NCBI GenBank assembly: GCA_031556525.1
Contig: JAVBSS010000013.1
Span: 37,003-101,002, forward strand
Source: JAVBSN01 sp031556525
GTDB lineage: Bacteria > Bacillota > Clostridia > Lachnospirales > Lachnospiraceae
Direction: 5' to 3'
Length of the DNA stretch: 64,000 bases
The position numbers were made by a program, and so were the translations under genes. Below are positions 25,888-34,019 of the stretch, piece by piece; positions within the stretch are counted from its first letter, which is position 1; every line of letters starts with the position of its first letter. A model generated the notes under the pieces. The model made no database searches and was not told the origin of the DNA. It worked only from the letters and a program-made list of their open reading frames with translations.

Positions 25888-26835
25888 TTAGCTAAAATAT
25901 ACTAATTCCTCCTTGGCCGGACTTGTCTTTGATAAAGTTGCATCATAAAACACTGGTCCCTCTCCTTGAAATTCTTTGTAATATTCACTCTTGATTTTTG
26001 CAGTTATAACAACCCATTCTCTATCTGTGAGTGTAGGCGTAGCACTATACTCGCACTTAAATCCTATAAAGGCTATATCATCTGCACAACAAGTCATTGC
26101 AAATCTTCCTGGTACAAATGCTTTTCCTCTGTATTCTTTGGGTTTGAATACCATTGCTTTATACTTCACTGTTTTTCCAACATATTTCTCAGGATTGTCT
26201 GCAGCATCTATATAGAATATTCCGAAATCTTCTTCCTCAATTTCAATAACATCTGCATTAATATCATACGGCAATTCTAGTTCAGCTTCGTCTAATTCAG
26301 CTAAACCATCTTTACCTTCAAATATAATATTTGCTCTTCGGTTTACAGCCTTAATACTTCTCTTATATTCAGCTTTTTTAGTATTTTCATCACAACGGTT
26401 AAATATTATCATGTCTGCGCCTGATAATTGTTCCATCATAATAGATTTCATATTATTTAAATATACTTCAAAAGTAGATGCATCTATCATACTAATTACT
26501 TGAACTACTGTCCATCCTTTGGGAACTCGCATCTCAAATAATTTATCTAACTTCCACATTCCGTTGTATTCTATTACAACATGAGCTGGTTTATATTTAT
26601 CTTGTAAATCCAATAAATACTCTGTGTTAAGATTTTCCTCTTCTATTACTTCAATAGAAATATTATTAGATTTTAAATCTTCTTCATCATATTCTTCAGT
26701 ACCCTCTTCACATACTAATAGTAACGTTGGTTCTCCCTCTGTAAATCCTCTTTCAAATAAGGTTTCTTTAGCAAATGTTGTTTTTCCACTTTCTAAAAAA
26801 CCCATAAATATATATACTGGTATCTCTTTTGCCAT
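25888..26835 (-). CDS. CobW-type GTPase fused to a DUF1980/TIGR03943-like C-terminal domain
   Basis: A 315-residue protein in two parts. Residues 1-200 are a CobW/COG0523-like G3E GTPase with P-loop GFLESGKT (12-19) and VVIEYNGMW in the switch region. Unlike its neighbour it lacks a CxCC metal site. Residues about 215-315 resemble the C-terminal domain of the YcgQ/DUF1980 family: NPEKYVGKTVKYKAMVF, then GRFAMTCCADDIAFIGF with the paired Cys249-Cys250, then EWVVITAKI. YcgQ proteins pair with the permease YcgR, and such clusters often include CobW GTPases. The fusion suggests one metal-handling pathway; the metal is unknown. It lies 17 bp after the second CobW gene. Confidence 0.75.
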   Translation of the reverse strand: MAKEIPVYIFMGFLESGKTTFAKETLFERGFTEGEPTLLLVCEEGTEEYDEEDLKSNNISIEVIEEENLNTEYLLDLQDKYKPAHVVIEYNGMWKLDKLFEMRVPKGWTVVQVISMIDASTFEVYLNNMKSIMMEQLSGADMIIFNRCDENTKKAEYKRSIKAVNRRANIIFEGKDGLAELDEAELELPYDINADVIEIEEEDFGIFYIDAADNPEKYVGKTVKYKAMVFKPKEYRGKAFVPGRFAMTCCADDIAFIGFKCEYSATPTLTDREWVVITAKIKSEYYKEFQGEGPVFYDATLSKTSPAKEELVYFS

Positions 26836-26852
26836 AATGTTATTACTCCAAT

Positions 26853-27887
26853 CTATGCTAGCATAAATAATTCAGCTAATTTATCTTTATCGATATTGCT
26901 TCCTATCACACAAATCTTTCCTGTGTAATCTGGTGAACCTTCTCTTAACTCATATTCACCTGGTGTTAAATCATAATATATCCAAGTACCATCTTCATTA
27001 GGTACAATCCCCTTCGCTCTTAAAACCATACCATACTCATCTGTATTCGCAAGCTTGTCCAATATAGCTGACATATTAGCTGTTGTATACTTCTTAGCTG
27101 TCTCAACTCCCCAACTAGTAAATACATCATCTGCATGATGATGTCCATGCTCATGGTGATCGTGTCCGCAACAACATTCTCCATCGTGCTCGTGATGATG
27201 ATGATCATGTTCATCATGTTCATGTCCGCAACAACATTCTCCATCGTGCTCGTGATGATGGTGCTCATCTAACATCTCGTCCATCAAAGAACTTGTATGC
27301 TCCATAGCTGATATTATTTGTTTTCCATCAATCTCATTCCAATCTGTAGTAATGATTGTTGCAGCTTCATTATGCTCTCTAATTAATTTAACTGTTGCTT
27401 CTAATTTGTCTTGTGCTTGTTTTGCTGTACGGCTTAAAATAATTGTACTAGCATTTTCAATTTGATTATTAAAGAATTCACCAAAATTCTTAATGTACAT
27501 CTTACATTTCAATGTATCAACTACTGTAACATAACTATTAAGTTCTATATCTACTTCTTCAGCTACATCCTTTACTGCTTTTATTACATCTGATAACTTA
27601 CCAACGCCTGATGGCTCTATTATAATTCTATCAGGGTTATATTCTTCTATTACTTTCTTTAATGCTTCGCCAAAATCTCCAACTAAAGAACAGCATATAC
27701 AACCTGAGTTCATCTCATTAATCTGTACTCCTGCATCTTTTAAAAATCCACCATCTATACCTATTTCTCCAAACTCATTCTCAATAAGAACAAGCTTCTC
27801 TCCATTAAATCCTTCTTCGATTAACTTTTTAATTAGAGTAGTCTTTCCCGCTCCTAAGAATCCTGATATAATATCAACTTTTGTCAT
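26853..27887 (-). CDS. CobW/COG0523 GTPase with His/Cys-rich metal-binding tract
   Basis: A metal-handling G3E GTPase of 344 residues. The P-loop is SGFLGAGKT (8-16), the metal motif GCICC (CICC at 63-66) and the switch IIEPSGVGK. A low-complexity tract at about 205-254 is made of His clusters and two DGECCCGH units. A CobW C-terminal domain follows (about 265-344). COG0523 proteins act as metallochaperones or metal insertases, often under zinc limitation. The tract arose by an exact 60-bp tandem duplication. GGAGG precedes the ATG, and a strong promoter lies just upstream. Confidence 0.88.
   Translation of the reverse strand: MTKVDIISGFLGAGKTTLIKKLIEEGFNGEKLVLIENEFGEIGIDGGFLKDAGVQINEMNSGCICCSLVGDFGEALKKVIEEYNPDRIIIEPSGVGKLSDVIKAVKDVAEEVDIELNSYVTVVDTLKCKMYIKNFGEFFNNQIENASTIILSRTAKQAQDKLEATVKLIREHNEAATIITTDWNEIDGKQIISAMEHTSSLMDEMLDEHHHHEHDGECCCGHEHDEHDHHHHEHDGECCCGHDHHEHGHHHADDVFTSWGVETAKKYTTANMSAILDKLANTDEYGMVLRAKGIVPNEDGTWIYYDLTPGEYELREGSPDYTGKICVIGSNIDKDKLAELFMLA
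27163..27260. repeat. 60-bp tandem duplication inside the CobW gene
   Basis: A 38-bp sequence at 27163-27200 recurs exactly at 27223-27260, period 60 bp (20 codons). It duplicates the His-cluster plus DGECCCGH metal-binding unit in frame. Confidence 0.9.
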
Positions 27888-27914
27888 TTTAATGCCTCCA
27901 ATTACTATATTTTA

Positions 27915-27956
27915 GTTAACGTAACATATTGTATCACTATAACTTTTATGTGTCAA
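27915..27956 (-). promoter_or_regulatory. Promoter of the CobW pair, with a possible operator at the start site
   Basis: -35 TTGACA (27951-27956), 17-nt spacer and -10 TACAAT (27928-27933) on the minus strand. An interrupted palindrome GTTAACGTAAC (27915-27925) overlaps the expected start site and could be an operator. It does not clearly match the known Zur box. Confidence 0.7.
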
Positions 27957-27969
27957 AATTAAATATCTA

Positions 27970-29532
27970 TTACATAAGAGGCGCTAATAATCTTAACGCT
28001 CTACCATATACTTTTTTGAATATATTATACTTTTTACAATCCTCAAGTGTAATACGCATAGATTTTTCAAGTGTTTTCTGAAAATCTGTTTCTATATCAT
28101 GCACTACAGGATTTGCATATACATAGGCTGCACATTCAAAATGCAGATATAGACTCCTATAGTCCAAGTTAATACTTCCTACAACTCCTCTAACATCATC
28201 ACTTACAAAACTCTTGGCATGTATAAATCCAGGTGTATATTCCCATATTTCTACACCCGCTATAATTAGCTCTGCATAATATGTTCTTGCCAAATTATAC
28301 GCATATGTTTTATCTGGAATATGCGGCATTATAATCTTAACTTCTATTCCTCTTTTTGCCGCAAATTTGAGTGCCACAAGCATTTCATTATCTAATATCA
28401 AATACGGAGTTGTTATGTGTACATAATGCTCTGCTCTATTTATTACATCCATATATACTAGCTCGCCTACAGTTTCATCATCAAGAGGGCTATCACCATA
28501 TGGCATAACAAAACCTAGTTCTTCCTTTGGTCTATCTACACATATATTAGTTCTAACATATTTTTCATTTGATTCTATTTCTTTTTCTTCAACATTCCAC
28601 ATATGCAAAAACATCATTGTAAAGCTCTTTACTGCTTCTCCCTTTATCATTATTGCAGTATCTTTCCAATGTCCAAATCGTTCATATTCATTTATATATT
28701 CATCAGCAAGATTAATTCCACCAGTAAATGCTGTATGTCCATCTATTACAAGTATTTTTCTATGATCTCTATTATTTTGAGCTGACGATAGTATGGGACG
28801 TATCGGAGAAAACATCTTTGCTTTAATTCCATATTTCCGGAGTGTTTTAGGATAACTATATGGTAACAAAGCTATTGCACAAGTTCCATCATACATAACT
28901 CTAACTTCAACACCTTCTTCTACCTTACGTTTCAGAATCTCTAGTACTGAATTCCACATCAGACCTTCTTCTAATATAAAATATTCCATAAATATAAATT
29001 CTTTAGCTTGTTCTAATTGTATCTTAAGCTCTTCAAATTTTTCTTCACCACTAGTAAAATATTTTGCTTCACAACCTTCATAGACTGGAAACTTACCATA
29101 ATTATTCATATAAGTTGCAAGTCTTGCCTCTCCATGATCAGATTTAGCTAGATTATTATATACTTCCTCATCCTGCTTTAATAATTCTTCCTGAGCACCT
29201 ATCAATATTTTTAATTTCTTTGATATAGCCCATGTTCCTATTTCTAATTTGAAATATATATAAAACAATGATCCTATTACCGGAAAGACTATTATGGGCA
29301 TTATCCAAGATAGTTTAAAACTAGGATTAATATCTTGGTTAATTATATATATGGTTACTATCGTTCCTATAATTGTGAATCCACTATATAAATATCCCAT
29401 GTATACACTAAATATTTGAAATGTCGCAAAAAGGATTGCAAACTGCAAAAGAACCAGTGCCACAACTATGGTAGTTCTGCCAAATATAACTCTTAATAAG
29501 CTCCTCGCCTTCTTTTTTACAACTTTTTTCAT
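27970..29532 (-). CDS. cls: Cardiolipin synthase (phospholipase D family)
   Basis: Cls joins two phosphatidylglycerols to cardiolipin in the membrane. Two N-terminal membrane helices (about 20-65) are followed by two phospholipase D motifs. The first is HRKILVIDGHTAFTGGINL (about 255-275) and the second HAKSFVSDDVRGVVGSINLD (about 435-455). The frame opens at 29553. The ATG at 29532 follows AGAGG at a good distance and begins the basic MKKVVKKK segment, giving 520 residues, so I chose it. The gene lies about 10 bp after the methyltransferase gene and is probably co-transcribed with it. Confidence 0.92.
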   Translation of the reverse strand: MKKVVKKKARSLLRVIFGRTTIVVALVLLQFAILFATFQIFSVYMGYLYSGFTIIGTIVTIYIINQDINPSFKLSWIMPIIVFPVIGSLFYIYFKLEIGTWAISKKLKILIGAQEELLKQDEEVYNNLAKSDHGEARLATYMNNYGKFPVYEGCEAKYFTSGEEKFEELKIQLEQAKEFIFMEYFILEEGLMWNSVLEILKRKVEEGVEVRVMYDGTCAIALLPYSYPKTLRKYGIKAKMFSPIRPILSSAQNNRDHRKILVIDGHTAFTGGINLADEYINEYERFGHWKDTAIMIKGEAVKSFTMMFLHMWNVEEKEIESNEKYVRTNICVDRPKEELGFVMPYGDSPLDDETVGELVYMDVINRAEHYVHITTPYLILDNEMLVALKFAAKRGIEVKIIMPHIPDKTYAYNLARTYYAELIIAGVEIWEYTPGFIHAKSFVSDDVRGVVGSINLDYRSLYLHFECAAYVYANPVVHDIETDFQKTLEKSMRITLEDCKKYNIFKKVYGRALRLLAPLM

Positions 29533-29542
29533 ACCCCTACCT

Positions 29543-31321
29543 CTACAATCCATTATTAATTCTAGTTACTATTTGCGTTACTATATCAACTCTCTTAAAT
29601 GGTGTTATTATATAGAATCCATCCACATAATCTTGTATCTCACTAGCAACCTTACAAGATATCTCCACTGCAAGTTTACTAGCTTCTTCTCTATCTATGC
29701 CCTCATATCTCTTTATAATATCTTCCGATACATTAATCCCTGATATTTCACTATTCATAAAACAAGCATTTTTGTAACTTACAACCGGGATAATTCCTCC
29801 CATAACTTTAACATTTAATTCTGTCTTTATCCTCTTCAAATTCTCAAAAGCTTCTCTAGTTAACACTGGTTGAGTAAATAATACTTTAACTCCATTCTCA
29901 ACCTTTTTCTTTGCCCTATCAAGTTGACTGTCAAAATTAACAGCATTAATGTTTATTGCTCCATATATACCGAACGGTTTATGAAATACCGTCTCGTTTA
30001 ATTCATTTATATGCTTAGCTAACACCGATGAATTAAAGCTAAACATTGTTTTAATCTCATCCCTAAGTGGTGTAGGAACTGGATCTCCTGTTACTACTAA
30101 TACATTTTCCACACCCTCTATATTAAGTCCTAGCAGAAGCGCTTTTGTTGCATTTATATTTCTATCTCTACAAGTCATATGTGGAATAGGTGTTATATCT
30201 AGATCTCTTTTTAACTTACACGCTAATAAACTACTATCAACCCTTGCTCTAGCCAACGGACAATCTGCTATAGTAATAGCATCTACGCCATTGTTTTTCA
30301 GAATACTGGCACCCTCCATAAAAAAATCTATATCCGTATTAATTGGTGGATCAAGTTCAACCGCTATTACTTTTTTACCGTTATTCATCTTCTCCAAGAA
30401 TTCACAAACCCTAACTTCTGACTTAGTATCTTCACTATCTACAGGAACATATTCTATTCTCTTGCTAGGCACATAACCATTTATATAACTTGATACTTTT
30501 GATATATATTCAGGATTGGTTCCACAACAACCACCAACTATTCTAACTCCATCTTTTACTATATTATAAATATTCTTCGCAAAGAAATCAGAACTATTCC
30601 CAAACACCACCCTGTTATCCTTAAATGTAGGATATCCAGCGTTCGGAGTAATCGCAAAAGTCTTTCCACTTGTATCGAACTGTTTTATATAATTAGATAA
30701 ATGATGAGCTCCTGAAATACAATTAAATCCTATAGCATCTATAGCATTATTACTATATAGTCTCTTAATTATGTTCTTTCCATATAACCCTAGAGCAGTG
30801 AATCCATCTGGTGCTACTGCAAATTGAGTTATTATATATGACTGTGAGTCTATACTTCTAATATATTCGCATATCTCATTTATATAATCATCACTACCTA
30901 ATGTCTCAAATATAAAACAATTGATACCCTTTTCAAAAAAAGTATCTACTATATATTTATATTCCTCCATAGGTGAATCATCTTTATAAGATATTGGTCC
31001 AATATCTCCAAAGATAAATACTTCTCTATCTCCTACCGCCTCTATAGCTATATCAACTGCTTTTTCAATAATATTAACTATTTCCTCTTTCGCTATACCT
31101 AATTCAATTGTATTAGCCGAGAATGTATTTGTCTTAATAGCCTTACATCCCGCCTCAATATATTCTCTATGTATATCATATATAGCTTGCGGATTATTTA
31201 TATTAGCTAATTCACATCTACCTCTATATTTTTCAAGATACAGGCTTCCCATAGCTCCATCAAATAGTAATATGTTTTCCCCTATATATTCTCTAACCTC
31301 ATTGCCTAATCTATAATTCAT
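29543..31321 (-). CDS. yitJ: Bifunctional homocysteine S-methyltransferase / 5,10-methylenetetrahydrofolate reductase
   Basis: A 592-residue two-domain enzyme of the YitJ type. The N-terminal half (about 1-290) is a homocysteine S-methyltransferase with LFDGAMGSLYLEKY, a zinc-site Cys in GFNCISGA and the paired cysteines in VGGCCGTNPEYI. The C-terminal half (about 305-590) is a MetF-like TIM barrel with VIAVELDPPINTD, VTGDPVP and KVLFTQPVLT. It supplies methyl groups for methionine. In B. subtilis yitJ is under a SAM riboswitch, but the leader here is only about 45 nt from the predicted start site and shows no such element. AAGGAG precedes the ATG. Confidence 0.93.
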   Translation of the reverse strand: MNYRLGNEVREYIGENILLFDGAMGSLYLEKYRGRCELANINNPQAIYDIHREYIEAGCKAIKTNTFSANTIELGIAKEEIVNIIEKAVDIAIEAVGDREVFIFGDIGPISYKDDSPMEEYKYIVDTFFEKGINCFIFETLGSDDYINEICEYIRSIDSQSYIITQFAVAPDGFTALGLYGKNIIKRLYSNNAIDAIGFNCISGAHHLSNYIKQFDTSGKTFAITPNAGYPTFKDNRVVFGNSSDFFAKNIYNIVKDGVRIVGGCCGTNPEYISKVSSYINGYVPSKRIEYVPVDSEDTKSEVRVCEFLEKMNNGKKVIAVELDPPINTDIDFFMEGASILKNNGVDAITIADCPLARARVDSSLLACKLKRDLDITPIPHMTCRDRNINATKALLLGLNIEGVENVLVVTGDPVPTPLRDEIKTMFSFNSSVLAKHINELNETVFHKPFGIYGAININAVNFDSQLDRAKKKVENGVKVLFTQPVLTREAFENLKRIKTELNVKVMGGIIPVVSYKNACFMNSEISGINVSEDIIKRYEGIDREEASKLAVEISCKVASEIQDYVDGFYIITPFKRVDIVTQIVTRINNGL

Positions 31322-31366
31322 GAATAAACTCCTTAAACTTTAAATGGTAATAATATACCATAGTAT

Positions 31367-31394
31367 ATCATACTATTCATTTTTTCACATACAA
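31367..31394 (-). promoter_or_regulatory. Predicted promoter of the methyltransferase-cls unit
   Basis: -35 TTGTAT (31389-31394), 16-nt spacer and -10 TATGAT (31367-31372) on the minus strand, about 45 bp before the start codon. Confidence 0.5.
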
Positions 31395-31451
31395 ATATCA
31401 TTTCATTACCATAAATTTTCTATAATATTTCTATAAAATTATTATAATATC

Positions 31452-31483
31452 AAAATGGCGAGCATTATCTTGCTCGCCATTTT
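31452..31483 (-). terminator. Terminator after ftsZ
   Basis: A perfect 13-bp stem AAAATGGCGAGCA (31452-31464) and TGCTCGCCATTTT (31471-31483) with a 6-nt loop, just downstream of the ftsZ stop. It ends the division cluster. Confidence 0.9.
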
Positions 31484-31507
31484 ACATATTATTATATATT
31501 AGTTCTA

Positions 31508-32764
31508 TTATTTTCTCTTAAGAAACTCTGGAATCTTAATACTTCCATCATCAGCACCACTTTGTGAAACTGAAGTTCTTGTTGGCATAGCCTGTGTTGC
31601 TTGAGCAGTTGAAACCATTGGTTCTCTAGTAGCTGCTGTATTAGCACTAGCTCCACCTGAAAGGAAAGTTGGTCTAGACATACTCTTTGTCTGTACTGAT
31701 GTCTGGATAGGTTGTCCACCATAAGTAGGACTTGGTGTAGGTTGTGCTGTCTGTCTTGTAGCTTGATTTGCAGCAAAACCATATCCGTTATTAACTGTAG
31801 TTCCTCTATTAAGTGATCCTTCGATACCTGTAGCTATAATAGTGATACTAACTTCTTCTCCCATAGCATCATTATCAACTGTACCAAATATAATATTAAC
31901 TGCTTCACCAGCTGCTTCTGTAAGGAAGTTAACTGCTTCATAAGCTTCAATCATACCAATGTTACCTGAGAAGTTAACAATAATATCAGTTGCACCAGAT
32001 ACTGTAGTCTCTAATAATGGACTATCCATAGCTGCTTTAATTGCGTCAACAGCTTTGTTCTCACCACTAGCTCTACCAATACCAATATGTGCAATACCTT
32101 TATCACGCATAACTGTTTGGATATCAGCAAAATCAAGATTGATAACTCCAGGACTATTTATAAGATCTGTTACACCTTGTACACCTTGTTGTAACACTTC
32201 ATCTGCTTTCTTAAGTGCATCTGGTATAGATGTTCTCTTATCACAAATCTGAAGTAACTTATCATTAGGTACAACTATTAATGTATCTACATGTTCTTTT
32301 AATTTGTCAATTCCAGCGACAGCGTTATTCATACGTGGTCTACCTTCAAAAGCAAAAGGTTTAGTTACTACACCTACTGTAAGTATACCTAGATTACGAG
32401 CAATCTCAGCTACCACAGGAGCAGCTCCTGTTCCAGTTCCACCACCCATGCCACATGTAACAAATACCATGTCTGCATCTTTAACTAAATCAACTATCTC
32501 TTCTCTATTCTCTTCAACAGCACCTGCGCCTACTTCAGGCTTTGCACCTGCGCCAAGACCCTTTGTAAGTTTCTCACCTATCTGAATCTTAGTATTAGCT
32601 TTGCTAAGTGCTAAAGCTTGCTTGTCTGTATTAACTGAAACAAGCTCAACTCCACCGATATTTTCATCTATCATTCTATTAACTGCATTGTTACCTGCAC
32701 CACCAACTCCTATTACTAATATTCTTGCTGGTGCTTTGTCTTCACTAGATTTTATTTCAAGCAA
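31508..32764 (-). CDS. ftsZ: Cell division protein FtsZ (TTG start)
   Basis: FtsZ is the tubulin-like GTPase of the division ring. It has ARILVIGVGGAGNNAVNRM near the N-terminus, the tubulin signature GGGTGTGAAP (about 105) and NLDFADIQTV. A Gln/Thr-rich linker leads to the conserved tail IPEFLKRK. The frame could begin at a GTG at 32782, but the AAGGAGG site lies within that extension, 8 nt before a TTG at 32764. The protein then begins MLEIKSSED, as in related species, so TTG is my start (418 residues). ftsA and sepF are not adjacent. It has its own promoter after divIB. Confidence 0.95.
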   Translation of the reverse strand: MLEIKSSEDKAPARILVIGVGGAGNNAVNRMIDENIGGVELVSVNTDKQALALSKANTKIQIGEKLTKGLGAGAKPEVGAGAVEENREEIVDLVKDADMVFVTCGMGGGTGTGAAPVVAEIARNLGILTVGVVTKPFAFEGRPRMNNAVAGIDKLKEHVDTLIVVPNDKLLQICDKRTSIPDALKKADEVLQQGVQGVTDLINSPGVINLDFADIQTVMRDKGIAHIGIGRASGENKAVDAIKAAMDSPLLETTVSGATDIIVNFSGNIGMIEAYEAVNFLTEAAGEAVNIIFGTVDNDAMGEEVSITIIATGIEGSLNRGTTVNNGYGFAANQATRQTAQPTPSPTYGGQPIQTSVQTKSMSRPTFLSGGASANTAATREPMVSTAQATQAMPTRTSVSQSGADDGSIKIPEFLKRK

Positions 32765-32800
32765 GGTTGTATCCTCCTTCACAATTCATCATATAGTTAT

Positions 32801-32829
32801 ATAATATAATTTTTTTTCAAAATAATCAA
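32801..32829 (-). promoter_or_regulatory. Predicted ftsZ promoter
   Basis: -35 TTGATT (32824-32829), 17-nt spacer and -10 TATTAT (32801-32806) on the minus strand, between divIB and ftsZ. It gives an untranslated leader of about 30 nt. Confidence 0.6.
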
Positions 32830-32837
32830 CTATTTTT

Positions 32838-34019
32838 TTATTCATCTGCCTTAAAGGTCATTATTTTCTTACTATCTGTAAAGTCCTTCATATTAAGTGT
32901 CCCTTTTCTCCCCTCTAGTTTTTCTAGAATATTTCCTAAATCAACTAGCTGTGCATCTATATTTTCTCCTTTCCCCAATAGTATTTTAATATTATTATAA
33001 TTTAATATTATCTCATCATCACTTGTAAATCTAACCGAATCTATATTCAATTCATATTTATCAAGCAATTGAGTTATATTAAGTATCAGCTTAAACCTCT
33101 TCGTATCTTCTATAGGTAATTTGGAATGAAGTGTCATAGCATCAAAGGTCATTCCTTTTATGCACGGTACATCCTCCATCTTTCTATTGGACATCTCCAA
33201 TACAATTCCTTCTTTATCGAAGTATACATATTCATCCATGTATTCTATGCATCCAGCCATAGCTTTCTCATAAATAGTAACTGTTATTTTATGATTAGAC
33301 ACATATTCAATATCTAACTTGTCCACAAACGGAACATTTTCTATAGGTTTTATCTTATTCTTAAAATATAATAATAACGCATTGTCTATATATCCATCCG
33401 CTGTCACTATATCTACTATTTCCTCTTTGTTATAATGAACATTTCCTGTAACTTCCATATCTTCAATACTAAATCCTGTTGCTATTACTATTCCTGTTAT
33501 TAGAAAAATAAGTATGAGTATGCCTGTTACATAGTTAACCATTCTCTTTCTAATTCTTATCTCTTCTAATTCTTCTGTATATGAACGTTTTTTTCGTTTC
33601 TTCCTTCGATAATGTTCTTTTTCAGTTCTATCAGTTCTATTAGTTCTCTCTGTTCTATCAGTTCTTCCAGTTCCTTTGCCTCTATCAATTCTATCAGCCT
33701 TTGGTTTTTCTCTTCGTACCTCTGGTCTATCATTTCTTTGTTTCTTTATTATCTCTTCGTTATATGCTCTTCTCTTTTGTTTTTCTCTAAGTTTTTCATC
33801 TGTATTTTTTCTTGAAATCTTCACTTCAGTCACATTTTTTACTTGTTGCTTGTTTTTTTCACCGTCTTCTCTCGACTTAAGCTCTCTGAAATCACTAAGT
33901 TTCATTCGTATTTCTTTAGGTTTATCCTCATTTTTTGAAAGTGATTTGTTCTGTGGCAATTCTATCTTTGTAGCATTTATTCTGTTTTTAACTTCTTTAT
34001 TGTTCCTCAACCAAATCAC
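32838..34019 (-). CDS. divIB: Cell division protein FtsQ/DivIB with long charged N-terminus
   Basis: DivIB/FtsQ is a bitopic divisome protein. A cytoplasmic N-terminal region of about 165 residues is extremely charged, with a TDRT/TERT/TNRT repeat tract at about 118-132. One membrane helix follows at about 170-190 (GILILIFLITGIVIATGF). The POTRA domain begins EDMEVTGNVHYNKEEIVDIV, then the beta domain. The predicted start is GTG overlapping the murA stop (TTAGGTGATT). A TTG three codons downstream has a better-spaced AGGTGA and is an alternative. The cytoplasmic part is much longer than in most DivIB proteins. Confidence 0.85.
   Translation of the reverse strand: MIWLRNNKEVKNRINATKIELPQNKSLSKNEDKPKEIRMKLSDFRELKSREDGEKNKQQVKNVTEVKISRKNTDEKLREKQKRRAYNEEIIKKQRNDRPEVRREKPKADRIDRGKGTGRTDRTERTNRTDRTEKEHYRRKKRKKRSYTEELEEIRIRKRMVNYVTGILILIFLITGIVIATGFSIEDMEVTGNVHYNKEEIVDIVTADGYIDNALLLYFKNKIKPIENVPFVDKLDIEYVSNHKITVTIYEKAMAGCIEYMDEYVYFDKEGIVLEMSNRKMEDVPCIKGMTFDAMTLHSKLPIEDTKRFKLILNITQLLDKYELNIDSVRFTSDDEIILNYNNIKILLGKGENIDAQLVDLGNILEKLEGRKGTLNMKDFTDSKKIMTFKADE

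Noticed and set aside
31395..31440. Possible CodY box (AATTTTC-like) upstream of the methyltransferase gene
   Set aside because: About four mismatches to the 15-nt consensus in an AT-rich region, and placed upstream of the predicted promoter; chance matches of this quality are expected.
31322..31440. SAM-I riboswitch expected from the B. subtilis yitJ precedent
   Set aside because: The predicted leader is only about 45 nt and lacks the conserved core; no aptamer-like fold is visible.
33600..33720. Microsatellite-like TTCTATCAG tract
   Set aside because: It encodes the TxRT repeat of DivIB in frame; it is a coding repeat, not an independent element.
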